Source of the DNA: Deltaproteobacteria bacterium
GTDB lineage: Bacteria > Myxococcota_A > UBA796 > UBA2385
Assembly: GCA_018401435.1 (NCBI GenBank)
Contig: JAGYJW010000020.1
Location: forward strand, 1-64,000
Length of the DNA stretch: 64,000 nt
Direction of reading: 5' to 3'
How positions within the stretch are numbered: the first letter of the stretch is position 1; each line of letters begins with the position of its first letter. The notes under the pieces were generated by a model. It searched no databases and was not told the origin of the DNA. It worked only from the letters and a program-made list of their open reading frames with translations. Below are positions 26,407 through 34,885 of the stretch, in pieces. Both the position numbers and the translations under genes were made by a program.

Positions 26407-27405
26407 GTGCCGCCCCTGCTCCTGATCCTGGCCTGCTCGGACCCCGCGCCCACGCTGGTTGCGGCGCCCCCCGCCGTCCTGCCCACCCAAGACGATGGCA
26501 AGGGCTGCCCGCCGGGCATGGTGCGGGTGAGGGGAGAAGGCACCCTGGGCATGGACGCCTCGGTCTATGCCATCGTCGAGACGAAGCACCTGCGGGTGGT
26601 GGAGGCGCCGGAAGCTGGCTGCCCGGCAGCCCTGGCGGCCCATGAGGACCCGGCGGCCTGCTGGGTGCAGACGGATCTGGTGGATCCAGTGGTGCCGCCC
26701 CACCGGGTGAGCGTGGATGTGTGCATCGACGCCTGGCCCTTTCCCGGTCCGGGCCAGGCCTATAGCACCGACGGGCTGACCCCTTGGGATGTCCTGCACC
26801 TGGGTGAGCTGCTGGACAGCGGGCGCTACGGTACGCGCCGTCTCTGCACTTTCAGCGAATTCGAGGCGGCCGTTGCCGGCCTGGCGTCGAATCGGCGCTT
26901 CGTGACCGGGGACCATCACGCGCCCGAACGCTGCGGAGCCGAGACGGGCCCCATCGGTGAGCCCCCTCTCTGCATGAACGAAGAGACGCGGGTTCACGAT
27001 TATGGCGCGGTGCTCAGCCATTGGGTGGTGGCGGACCCGGCCTTTGTCGCGGCGGCCTGCCCCGCGCCGCCTTGCTTGGGTGCGGGCAACAAGGCGCTGG
27101 TGGCGGGCGCATTCGTCGTGGCGGGGGAGGTGCCGCCTGCAGACCCGCCAGGCCCCCTGACCCCGCACACCTGGCACGATCATGGCGAGCCCAACCCCCA
27201 GGGCTGCGACGAGATGGGCCACGACGACCAGCCGGTGATCTGTGCGAGCCCGGATTCGCGCTACCGGCAGCCCGACCCGTCGGTGGACGCACAAGAGGCC
27301 GCCTGGGGCCTGCTGCGGGACCGGCTGCTGCAGACCGGCAGCATGACGGCGCTGCTGGAGACCGGGCTGTCGCGGGCGGTTTGCCCCCCGCCGGCCTCTC
27401 CCTGA
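26407..27405 (+). CDS. Lipoprotein with FGE/sulfatase-modifying-factor-like features
   Basis: A 332-residue lipoprotein (GTG 26407) with a short signal and lipobox LILAC. After CPPGMVRVRGEG come VPPHRVSVDVCIDAWP and TRRLCTFSEFEAAVAGL, which follow the order of the formylglycine-generating-enzyme (FGE) fold: GMV/I start, RV-x-VD-x-ID strand, then the xRLCT-x-x-E-W/F-E helix. The classical GNVWEW and RGGSW segments of that fold are absent, so it is a divergent or partial member and unlikely to be catalytic. Several cysteines suggest disulfides. It follows the receptor by 32 bases and may belong to its operon. Confidence 0.6.
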   Translation: MPPLLLILACSDPAPTLVAAPPAVLPTQDDGKGCPPGMVRVRGEGTLGMDASVYAIVETKHLRVVEAPEAGCPAALAAHEDPAACWVQTDLVDPVVPPHRVSVDVCIDAWPFPGPGQAYSTDGLTPWDVLHLGELLDSGRYGTRRLCTFSEFEAAVAGLASNRRFVTGDHHAPERCGAETGPIGEPPLCMNEETRVHDYGAVLSHWVVADPAFVAAACPAPPCLGAGNKALVAGAFVVAGEVPPADPPGPLTPHTWHDHGEPNPQGCDEMGHDDQPVICASPDSRYRQPDPSVDAQEAAWGLLRDRLLQTGSMTALLETGLSRAVCPPPASP

Positions 27406-27416
27406 TCGGCGGCCTC

Positions 27417-28088
27417 TTAGAACAGGATCTCCCCCGGCTGCAGCAGCACCATGCGGGCGAACTGGTCGCGAAAATCGCTGTAGGCCTGGGCCACGCGCTC
27501 TCTTTCGGCGGGCTCGCGGGCCTGGGCCAACTCCACGATCAGGCCCTGCAGGGCCACCCGCACCAGGAAGGCGATGCGGTCGGGTGGCACCACCAGCTGC
27601 CCCAACTCTTCTTCGGTGAAGACATGTTCGATGCCATCCTGCAGCATCGTGGTGCACTCTTCGGCATAGCTGCGGAAGGGGTCGCGGGCGGGGCCGTCGT
27701 GGGCCGAGATGCTCATGACCTCGACCATGAAGGGGGCGTGGCTCTGCAGCTCGGTGACGGCCTGCCACAGGGCGTCGATGCCCGACAAGGCGGAGGTCAG
27801 CCCCCGATCCCCCCGCTGGGCCTGGGCCAGGAAGCGCTTGTGGATCTGCCGCAGAACGGCGCGCTGGGCCTCGATCAGCAGGTGGTGCTTGCTCTTGAAG
27901 TGGTAGTGTAGCAGGCCCTTGCTGACGCCGGCCTCTTCGGCCACGGCGCCCATGGTCGCGCCTTCATAGCCCCGGGTGCCAAAGACCCGGGTGGCGGCGT
28001 CCAAGATGCGGGCGACGGATCGGCGGGCCTTGTCGGAGGCGTGGTTCAACGTCGCATCCACGAGGTCGAGGGGCACCGTGCGGGGCAT
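27417..28088 (-). CDS. TetR-family transcriptional regulator
   Basis: A 223-residue regulator. N-terminal HTH: RILDAATRVFGTRGYEGAT then VAEEAGVSKGLLHYHFKSK; C-terminal ligand domain is helical and unassigned. The ATG at 28088 sits 19 residues before the HTH; upstream frame is not conserved. It is divergent from cutA with a 54-base gap that contains GGGGGC (28089-28094) and GCCCCC about 20 bases on, a possible operator. It may repress itself and cutA or act elsewhere. Confidence 0.9.
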   Translation of the reverse strand: MPRTVPLDLVDATLNHASDKARRSVARILDAATRVFGTRGYEGATMGAVAEEAGVSKGLLHYHFKSKHHLLIEAQRAVLRQIHKRFLAQAQRGDRGLTSALSGIDALWQAVTELQSHAPFMVEVMSISAHDGPARDPFRSYAEECTTMLQDGIEHVFTEEELGQLVVPPDRIAFLVRVALQGLIVELAQAREPAERERVAQAYSDFRDQFARMVLLQPGEILF

Positions 28089-28142
28089 GGGGGGCTCGGG
28101 TAGGAAGCAGGCCCCCATAGCCCGTCCCCCCAGGGTGCCTCC

Positions 28143-28508
28143 ATGTCCCCGACCGCTCCCCCGCGCACCGATCTTGACCCGGCCCGCGTGATCCTGGTCA
28201 CCGCGCCCACTGTCGATGTGGCAGAGAGTCTGGCGCGGGCGCTGGTGGGCGAGGGCCTGGCCGCCTGCGCCAACCTCGTCCCGGGGATCCGCTCCATCTA
28301 CCGCTGGAAGGGCGAGATCTGCGAGGACGCCGAGGTGCTGCTGATCCTCAAGACGCTGGATGCCGCGGTGCCCGCCTTGACGGCCCGGGTCACTGCCTTG
28401 CACCCCTACGATCTGCCCGAGGTGCTCTGCCTGCCGGTGGCGGGCGGGTCGTTGGCCTACCTGGAGTGGATCGCCAACAATGTCTCGACGGTTGGCGCAC
28501 CCGAGTAG
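28143..28508 (+). CDS. cutA: CutA-like divalent cation tolerance protein
   Basis: A 121-residue cytosolic trimer-forming protein. Visible family features: VILVTAPTVDVAESLARALV, CANLVPGIRSIYRWKGEI and HPYDLPEVLCLPV. CutA folds like PII proteins; roles in metal tolerance are reported but the mechanism is not settled. Slightly long N-terminus (15 residues) before the first strand. Divergent from the TetR regulator. Confidence 0.93.
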   Translation: MSPTAPPRTDLDPARVILVTAPTVDVAESLARALVGEGLAACANLVPGIRSIYRWKGEICEDAEVLLILKTLDAAVPALTARVTALHPYDLPEVLCLPVAGGSLAYLEWIANNVSTVGAPE

Positions 28509-28515
28509 CTGAGCC

Positions 28516-29442
28516 TCACCAGCCCAGGTCCTCGGTGGGGGCCTCTTCAGCCTCCGGCGTCGCTCCGGCCGTGCCCGGCCCCCAGCGCCGAATGCCGGGC
28601 AGCAGGCAATAGAGGAAGCGGTGGTAGAGCTGGCGTGGCATCACGCGGCGCAGCAGGTTGAAGAGCCAGGCGTCCAGGGTGGCGGGCACCCGGAGGGGAG
28701 GCGAGGGCGCAACCACCACCCGCTCCACGGTGCGGGCCACCCGATCCGGCGTGGCGGGAGCCAGCCTCATGATCCGGCCGATGAAGCGGGTCATATGGTG
28801 GTAGTGGGCGTGGTAGGGGTGCCGCACCTCTGCGAGGGCGACGCGCCCGGCGCGGGTCCAATGCACCTTCTCGTAGCCGTCGCTGTTGATGAAGCCCGGC
28901 TGCACCAAGGTGACGTGGATGCCCCAGGGGCGCACCTCGTACCAGAGCGCCTCGCTTGCGCCCTCCAGCGCGAACTTGCTGGCCGAATAGACCGCCATGG
29001 TGGGCATGGCCATCATGCCGCCCACCGACGAGATGTGGATGATGCGCCCGCGGCATCGGCGGCGCATGCCGGGCAGGGCCAGGCGGGTCAGCTCCATGGG
29101 GGCCCGGAAATTGATGTCGAGCTGGTCCTGGCGCTCGTCTTCGGTGACGTGCTCCACCACGGCGCGCGTGGACAGTCCGGCGTTGTTGATCAGCACGTCC
29201 AGGCCACCGAGCGCCCCCTGGATTTCGGCCATGACCAGCCGGCGCTGGCCCGGATCGGTGACGTCCAGCGGACGCAGCCAGAGGTGGGGACCCTCGGCCA
29301 GGCCCGCGTCGGCGAAGCGGTGCAGCGACGAGGCCCGCGCCGTGAGGATGAGGTGGTGGCCGTCTCTCCGAATGAGGCGCCGGGCGATGGCCAGCCCGAG
29401 GCCCGTGGATGCTCCGGTGATGAGGACCGTCTCTCTGCGCAT
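28516..29442 (-). CDS. Short-chain dehydrogenase/reductase
   Basis: A 308-residue classical SDR: VLITGASTGLGLAIA cofactor loop, LINNAGLS, catalytic Ser in IIHISSVGG and YSASK. After the core, a ~60-residue extension with a hydrophobic stretch (LDAWLFNLLRRVMPRQLYHRFLY) suggests peripheral membrane association, as in lipid-active SDRs. It starts 14 bases after the DoxX-like gene on the same strand, so the two probably share a transcript. Converges with cutA. Substrate unknown. Confidence 0.88.
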   Translation of the reverse strand: MRRETVLITGASTGLGLAIARRLIRRDGHHLILTARASSLHRFADAGLAEGPHLWLRPLDVTDPGQRRLVMAEIQGALGGLDVLINNAGLSTRAVVEHVTEDERQDQLDINFRAPMELTRLALPGMRRRCRGRIIHISSVGGMMAMPTMAVYSASKFALEGASEALWYEVRPWGIHVTLVQPGFINSDGYEKVHWTRAGRVALAEVRHPYHAHYHHMTRFIGRIMRLAPATPDRVARTVERVVVAPSPPLRVPATLDAWLFNLLRRVMPRQLYHRFLYCLLPGIRRWGPGTAGATPEAEEAPTEDLGW

Positions 29443-29457
29443 CCGCCTCCTCTTCCA

Positions 29458-29928
29458 TCATGCCCCGCTGGGCGGCGCCCTGTCGGCGGAGGCCCCTGCC
29501 CGACCCGCAAGGCTGAAGCGACCGGGCACATGCCACCAGAGCTGCACGCAGACCCCCAGCAGGCAGAGGTTCTTGACCAGGTTGCTGCGCTGCAGGATGG
29601 TCCAGGCCCAGTCGGTGGTGGCTTCGGGGGCCGCGACCACACCCAGCACCGCGGGCAGGTGCACCGCTGCGGTGACCACCAGGAGGAAGGCGCCGAGCAG
29701 GGCCGCCGCGGCGCGCAGCTGCCACCCCAGGGCCACCAGCAGCCCACCCACCAGCAGCACCACCCCCGATCCGCGGCTGGCCAGGGTCTGGGCCGGCATC
29801 CAGGGGGGCATCAGGTGCCGGATCAGGCTGTCGTCGACCAGGTGCTCGGCCCCCAGCCCCAGGAAGATGCTGCTGAAGAGCAGGCGGAAGGCCAGGTCGC
29901 TGAGGTCGCGGGCGAGGGGCGTCGGCAT
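29458..29928 (-). CDS. DoxX-like membrane protein
   Basis: A 156-residue inner-membrane protein with four predicted helices (LLFSSIFLGLGAEHLV, GVVLLVGGLLVALGW, AALLGAFLLVVTAAVHLPAVL, LVKNLCLLGVCVQLWWHV), matching the DoxX/DoxD-like fold. Start at ATG 29928; the upstream frame is unconserved. Upstream gene of the SDR. Function in this family is poorly defined (quinone or oxidative-stress links are reported for some). Confidence 0.75.
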   Translation of the reverse strand: MPTPLARDLSDLAFRLLFSSIFLGLGAEHLVDDSLIRHLMPPWMPAQTLASRGSGVVLLVGGLLVALGWQLRAAAALLGAFLLVVTAAVHLPAVLGVVAAPEATTDWAWTILQRSNLVKNLCLLGVCVQLWWHVPGRFSLAGRAGASADRAPPSGA

Positions 29929-30076
29929 GGGCCTCCAAGGGTCCCCATAGCCCAGCGGAGCGGGCCATCCCGGCGGGCTGGCAGCCCTCGGCCGGTCGCC
30001 CCCGGGCCGGGGTTGCGGCGACAATTGACCCACCAGAGGCGGGGCGATACCCGCAGCGACTGCCTCGGGAGCCCAC

Positions 30077-31111
30077 ATGAGCCGCATCGCGATCGTCCCT
30101 GGAGATGGCATCGGAGCAGAGGTGATCGCCGAGGGCGTGCGCGTCCTGCAGCACCTCGCCCCCGATTTGGCCCTCGAACACTTCGACCTGGGGGCGGACC
30201 GCTACCTGCGGGATGGCGCCACCCTGCCCGACGACGTCTTCGTGCGCTGGCGCGACGAATTCGACGCCATCTACCTGGGTGCGCTGGGAGACCCCCGGGT
30301 GCCCAGCAATGTGCACGCCAAGGACATCCTGCTGGGCAGCCGCTTCCGCCTGGATCTCTTCATCAACCAGCGGCCCATCAAGCTGTTGGACGCGCGGCGC
30401 AGCGTGCTCAAGGACAAGGGGCCGCAAGACATCGACATCATGGTCTTCCGCGAGAATACCGAGGACCTCTACACCGGCATGGGCGGCACCTTCAAAGAGG
30501 GCACCCCCGACGAGGTGGCCCAGGAGGTCTGCATCGCCACCCGCAAGGGGGTCGAGCGCATCGTGCGGGCGGCCTTCGCCTATGCGGCCGAACGCGGCCT
30601 CAGCCGGGTCTGCATGAGCGACAAGAGCAACGCCATGCGCCACACCGGCGGGCTCTGGCAGCGCACCTTCCGCGAGGTCGCCGCCGAATACCCCGGGATC
30701 GAGGCCAGCCACCTCTATGTGGACGTGCTGGCCATGGAGCTGGTGCGGGCGCCCGAGCGCTTCCAGGTCATCGTCACCAGCAACCTCTTTGGCGACATCA
30801 TCACCGACCTGGGCGCGATTCTGCAGGGGGGCATCGGCCTGGCCTGCTCGGGCAATATCCACCCCGGCAGGGTCAGCCTCTTCGAGCCGGTCCATGGCTC
30901 GGCCCCCGACATCACCGGAAAAGGCATCGCCAACCCCCTTGCCGCCGTGCTGACGGCGGGCATGATGTTGGAGTTCCTCGGGCGACCCGACGACCACGCC
31001 CGCATCCAGGCCGCCGTGCGGGGCTGCCTGCTCGCCGACGAGGTCACCCCGGAGCTGGGCGGCACGTTGAGCACCCGGGCCGTGGGCGACGCCCTGCTCG
31101 CCCGGCTCTAG
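30077..31111 (+). CDS. Isocitrate/isopropylmalate dehydrogenase-family enzyme
   Basis: A 344-residue beta-decarboxylating dehydrogenase. N-terminus IAIVPGDGIGAEV, substrate loop IMVFRENTEDLYTGMGG, metal-binding Asp region TSNLFGDIITDLGA, and NAD-specific EPVHGSAPDITGKGIANP. RENTED at the substrate loop is like isocitrate, homoisocitrate or tartrate dehydrogenases rather than standard LeuB, while overall length and the C-terminus are LeuB-like. A leucine or related chain-extension role is supported by the synthase at 33233, but the substrate remains open. GGGAG precedes the ATG. Confidence 0.85.
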   Translation: MSRIAIVPGDGIGAEVIAEGVRVLQHLAPDLALEHFDLGADRYLRDGATLPDDVFVRWRDEFDAIYLGALGDPRVPSNVHAKDILLGSRFRLDLFINQRPIKLLDARRSVLKDKGPQDIDIMVFRENTEDLYTGMGGTFKEGTPDEVAQEVCIATRKGVERIVRAAFAYAAERGLSRVCMSDKSNAMRHTGGLWQRTFREVAAEYPGIEASHLYVDVLAMELVRAPERFQVIVTSNLFGDIITDLGAILQGGIGLACSGNIHPGRVSLFEPVHGSAPDITGKGIANPLAAVLTAGMMLEFLGRPDDHARIQAAVRGCLLADEVTPELGGTLSTRAVGDALLARL

Positions 31112-31173
31112 CCCCGGTCCGGCCGATCCCGTCCAAGGCCCAGTTTCAACGCACACTCACACCCGGAGCACCC

Positions 31174-32382
31174 GTGTCCGACATCGTCTTTCTCAGCGGC
31201 AAGCGCACCCCCTTTGGCACCTTCCTGGGCGCGCTGGACAGCGTCTCAGCCACCGACCTGGGTGTGATCGCCAGCAAGGCCGCCATCGAACAGGCCGGCG
31301 TGAGCGCCGATGACATCGACCATGTCATCTTCGGCAACGTGATGCAGACCAGCCCGGACGCCATCTACTGCGCCCGGCACATCGGGCTGAAGTCCGGCGT
31401 GCCCGTGCCGGTGCCCGCGGTCACGGTCAACCGGCTCTGCGGTTCGGGCTTCGAGAGCCTGGCCCAGGCCAGCCAGCTGCTCCGCCTGGGCGAGGCCACC
31501 ATGGTCCTGGCCGGCGGCACCGAGAATATGAGCCAGTCCCCCCACACCATCCGGGGCGCCCGGGCCGGCTTCAAGCTGGGGGGCACCCCCATGAACGACT
31601 ACCTCCAAGAGGTCCTCACCGACCCGGTGGCCGGCTGCGCCATGGCCATCACGGCGGAGAACCTCGCCCAGAAGTACGGCATCACCCGGGAAGACGCCGA
31701 TGACTACGGCTACCGCAGCCAGACCGCCTGGGCCGCCGCCCAGGAGGGCGGCCGCTACGACGCCGAGATCGTGCCGGTCACGCTGAAGGGCCGCAAGGGC
31801 GACACCATCGTCTCCATCGACGAGCACCCCCAGCTCAGCCCCCTGCGCGACGAGAAGTTCCGCAAGCGCTTTGGCCGGCAGGCCATGGCCGACCTCCGGC
31901 CGGTCTTCCTCAAGGACGGCACCGTCACTGCCGCCAACGCCTCGGGCATCAACGACGGTGCGGGCGCCATGGTGATGACCACCGCCGACATCGCCCAGAA
32001 GCGCGGCCTCAAGCCCATCGGCCGCCTGGTGGCCAGCGCGTCCGTCGGCGTCGAGCCCAAGTTCATGGGCATCGGACCGGTCGAGGCCATCCGGACCGCC
32101 CTGGCCCGCGCCGGCATGAACCTGGGCCAGATGGACCTGGTCGAGGTCAACGAGGCCTTCAGCTCCCAGTACCTCGCCTGCGAGCGTGAGCTGGGCTTGA
32201 ACCGGGACATCACCAATGTGGACTCCGGCGGCGTGGCCGTCGGTCACCCCCTGGCCGCCAGCGGCACGCGCATCACCATGCACCTGCTCTACGAGCTCAA
32301 GCGCCGCGGCAAGAAGTACGGCGTGGGTTCGGCCTGCATCGGCGGCGGACAGGGCATCGCCGTGGTGGTCGAGGCCTTCTGA
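31174..32382 (+). CDS. Thiolase (acetyl-CoA acetyltransferase type)
   Basis: A 402-residue thiolase from GTG 31174 (GGAG 6 bases upstream). Acylated Cys89 in VNRLCGSGFES, His in GGVAVGHPLAASG and second catalytic Cys in SACIGGGQG are all present. Could form acetoacetyl-CoA, the precursor for the mevalonate genes in this window, or act in fatty-acid breakdown. Starts 62 bases after the dehydrogenase, same strand. The C-terminal EAF end is normal, so the gene is complete. Confidence 0.92.
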   Translation: MSDIVFLSGKRTPFGTFLGALDSVSATDLGVIASKAAIEQAGVSADDIDHVIFGNVMQTSPDAIYCARHIGLKSGVPVPVPAVTVNRLCGSGFESLAQASQLLRLGEATMVLAGGTENMSQSPHTIRGARAGFKLGGTPMNDYLQEVLTDPVAGCAMAITAENLAQKYGITREDADDYGYRSQTAWAAAQEGGRYDAEIVPVTLKGRKGDTIVSIDEHPQLSPLRDEKFRKRFGRQAMADLRPVFLKDGTVTAANASGINDGAGAMVMTTADIAQKRGLKPIGRLVASASVGVEPKFMGIGPVEAIRTALARAGMNLGQMDLVEVNEAFSSQYLACERELGLNRDITNVDSGGVAVGHPLAASGTRITMHLLYELKRRGKKYGVGSACIGGGQGIAVVVEAF

Positions 32383-32408
32383 GGCTGCCGCGTGGGGCGG
32401 CCCCCGGT

Positions 32409-33122
32409 TCAGGCTGGGGGGCCCGTCGCTGCGCTCACCGCGTCCAAGAGCGGGATGTGGTAGCCGGCGAGGTAGCCCTCCTGGCTGTGGCGCCAGGGGC
32501 GCTCGGCCGGGGGCGACAAGGACACGCCTTGCGCCTTCACCCAGGCCTCCACGGCGCCGCGCCGGTCCAGCACCAGTGCGGTGCCCGTGGGGTCCGCCCC
32601 ATCCTCGCTGCCCCGCAGCGCGTGCAGCCGCGTGTCCACCGCGGTGACCGCCGAGTGGCAGAAGCCCGCCCGGCGCTTGATCTCGTCGGGGTCGTCCTGG
32701 GCCTCGGCCAGGCTCTGCACCGGGGCGTGCTGCCGCAGCCAGCGGGTGCTGGCCTGGGTCAGCTCGCGGCTGAGCAGCACATAGAGGTATTCGGCCACCT
32801 CCACCGCAGAGCGGTGGCCAAAGACGAAGGCGTGGTCCGCTCCGCGCGGCCAGGCGGCCAGGCAGCCGACATGGCGGGCCACCGACGCCAGCAGGCGGCG
32901 GCGCCAGCGGTCCGGGCCGCCCAGGTCGAAGCGGTGGCGCTGCAGGGGGTCCGGATCGGGCAGGCCCCGGTAGCGGCGGCTGGCCTGCTCCTTGGCCTGG
33001 GAGAACATCAGGCGCCGGGCCATGCGGGCCGCGGCCTCGCCTTCGGGGGTGCCTTGCTGGTCTTCGGCCAGGGCCATCAGCTTGCGGATGCGGTCGCTGG
33101 GGCGGCGGGTGGTCTCTGTCAT
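32409..33122 (-). CDS. DUF2786-type protein
   Basis: A 237-residue soluble protein. Residues 9-40 (SDRIRKLMALAEDQQG onward) form the helix-pair typical of DUF2786: RIRKLxALAE followed by EGEAAARMARRLM. The rest contains RWRRRLLASVARHVGC and HRSAVEVAEYLYVLLSRE, as in the DUF7168-like C-terminal region of phage and chromosomal members. ATG 33122 has GGAGG upstream. No function is established. Confidence 0.7.
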   Translation of the reverse strand: MTETTRRPSDRIRKLMALAEDQQGTPEGEAAARMARRLMFSQAKEQASRRYRGLPDPDPLQRHRFDLGGPDRWRRRLLASVARHVGCLAAWPRGADHAFVFGHRSAVEVAEYLYVLLSRELTQASTRWLRQHAPVQSLAEAQDDPDEIKRRAGFCHSAVTAVDTRLHALRGSEDGADPTGTALVLDRRGAVEAWVKAQGVSLSPPAERPWRHSQEGYLAGYHIPLLDAVSAATGPPA

Positions 33123-33232
33123 CGGTCCTCCGGTGCCAAGGCTTCGACCTTCAGCCTGACAGAGGGTTCCCACGCTGGGGGGGCACAGCGGTCAAGCGGC
33201 CGTTAGAAAGAGTCCCCGCACCCGGAGGCACC

Positions 33233-34489
33233 ATGGGCACGCTCAACGAAGCCGACGTGATCTACGACTGGAACGACAAGGGCGCGGCCCTCTCGCCCAA
33301 GATGCGCAAGGTCGCTTTTGTGGACGAGACCCTGCGCGATGGCATCCAGTGCCCTTCGGTCACCGACCCCCCGATTGAGGCCAAGCACGAGATCCTGCGC
33401 CTGCTGGATGCGGTGGGCGTCAATTTCGTGGACGTGGGCCTGCCCGGCGCCGGCCCCCGGGCCGTGGCCGACGTCAAGGTGCTGGTGGAGCAGATCCGCG
33501 ACGAGGGCCTGAAGCTCAAGCCCCAGTGCGCCGCCCGCACCCACCCCAACGACATCCAGCCCATCATCGAGATCTCGGAGCAGGTTGGCGTGCCCATCGA
33601 GGTGATGGCCTTCCTGGGGGCCTCCCCCATTCGGCTCTATGCCGAGGGCTGGGACGAGGCCCTGCTCGAAGAGCGCACCCGCACGGCGGTGCGCATGGCC
33701 AAGCAGGCCGGGCTGCCCTGCACCTTCGTCACCGAAGACACCATCCGCAGCAAGCCCACCACCTTGCGCCGTCTCTTCACCGCCGCCATCGAAGAGGGCG
33801 CCGACGGGCTGTGCTTGTGCGACACGGTGGGCCACGCCACGCCCAATGGCGTGCTCAACCTCATCCACTTCGCCCAGGACATCGTGCGGTCCCTGGGCAC
33901 CAACACCCGCATCGACTGGCATGGCCACGACGACCGGGGCTTTGGCCTGGGCAACGCCCTGACGGCGGTAGAGGCGGGGGCCGATCGGGTGCACGGCACA
34001 GTGCTGGGCGTGGGCGAGCGCGTCGGGAACACGCCGCTGGACCTCTTCCTGGTCAACCTCAAGCTGCTCGGGGTCATCGACCAGGACCTCAGCCGCCTGG
34101 GCGAGCTGGTGGATCTGACCTCGGCCGCCTGCGAGGTGCCCGTGCCCGTGAGCTACCCGGTCTTTGGTCGGGACGCCTTCCGAACCGGCACCGGCGTGCA
34201 CGCCGCCGCCGTCATCAAGGCGATTGAGAAGGGCGACGACTGGCTGGCCGACCGGGTCTATTCCGGCGTGCCCGCGGCCTGGTTTGGCCGCCGCCAGGAG
34301 ATCGAGATCGGCCATATGGCGGGCGATTCCAACATCCGGTACTGGCTGCGCTCCCGGGGCATCGACGCCGACGAGGCCCTGGTGCAGGTCATCCGCGAAG
34401 CCGCCAAGGCCACCAACCGCCTGCTCGAAAACAGCGAAGTGCAGCAGATCGTGGACGATTGGCGCCGGCAGGCCCCCGCCGCACGCTGA
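33233..34489 (+). CDS. 2-isopropylmalate/homocitrate synthase-family enzyme
   Basis: A 418-residue acyl-transferring TIM-barrel enzyme of the DRE family. Catalytic start FVDETLRDGIQCPS, metal-binding HGHDDRGFGLGNAL and substrate-binding GVGERVGNTPLD are intact. It lacks the full ~120-residue regulatory LeuA domain; the C-terminal ~80 residues are a short helical extension. Could be isopropylmalate, homocitrate or citramalate synthase; the dehydrogenase at 30077 would suit any of these chain-extension cycles. GGAGG just before the ATG. Confidence 0.85.
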   Translation: MGTLNEADVIYDWNDKGAALSPKMRKVAFVDETLRDGIQCPSVTDPPIEAKHEILRLLDAVGVNFVDVGLPGAGPRAVADVKVLVEQIRDEGLKLKPQCAARTHPNDIQPIIEISEQVGVPIEVMAFLGASPIRLYAEGWDEALLEERTRTAVRMAKQAGLPCTFVTEDTIRSKPTTLRRLFTAAIEEGADGLCLCDTVGHATPNGVLNLIHFAQDIVRSLGTNTRIDWHGHDDRGFGLGNALTAVEAGADRVHGTVLGVGERVGNTPLDLFLVNLKLLGVIDQDLSRLGELVDLTSAACEVPVPVSYPVFGRDAFRTGTGVHAAAVIKAIEKGDDWLADRVYSGVPAAWFGRRQEIEIGHMAGDSNIRYWLRSRGIDADEALVQVIREAAKATNRLLENSEVQQIVDDWRRQAPAAR

Positions 34490-34495
34490 CCGCGC

Positions 34496-34876
34496 CTATC
34501 CGCTGCCCTCCTCCGATTCTGCAGCCTCGGCCCTCTGGGCCTCGCCGGCGCGCAGGGCGTCGCGGATGCGCGCGCGGTCGGCCCCGGCGCCGCGGCGGGC
34601 CTTCTCCTGCGCCTCGCGGCGGGCCTCGCCCCAGGCGATGTTGTTCTGCACGGTGCGGATGATGAAGAGCAGGCCGATGACCCAGTTGAAGATGCGCACC
34701 GGCCCGTCGAGGCCGGGGATGCCGATGGCCATCACATAGGTGGCCACCAGCAGGTTCACGCCTTGCACGGCCCAGAACATCGACGGGCGGCGCTCCCAGC
34801 CGGGCAGGCGCACCAGCACCTGGTTGGCGGCCAGGGTGAGCACCACGGTGAGCAGGATCCAGTCGCCAGTCTCCAT
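34496..34876 (-). CDS. Small inner-membrane protein
   Basis: 126 residues with three hydrophobic helices (WILLTVVLTLAANQVLV, MFWAVQGVNLLVATYVMAIG, IFNWVIGLLFIIRTVQ) and a charged cytoplasmic tail rich in Ala, Arg and Glu. No family recognised. It starts 9 bases after panC on the same strand, so it is likely the last gene of a panB-panC unit without an obvious pantothenate function. Converges with the synthase gene. Confidence 0.75.
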   Translation of the reverse strand: METGDWILLTVVLTLAANQVLVRLPGWERRPSMFWAVQGVNLLVATYVMAIGIPGLDGPVRIFNWVIGLLFIIRTVQNNIAWGEARREAQEKARRGAGADRARIRDALRAGEAQRAEAAESEEGSG

Positions 34877-34885
34877 GGCGCGACT

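Noticed and set aside
28547..31156. 869-codon minus-strand open frame
   Set aside because: Crosses the SDR, DoxX and dehydrogenase genes in other frames; each of those has clear family motifs.
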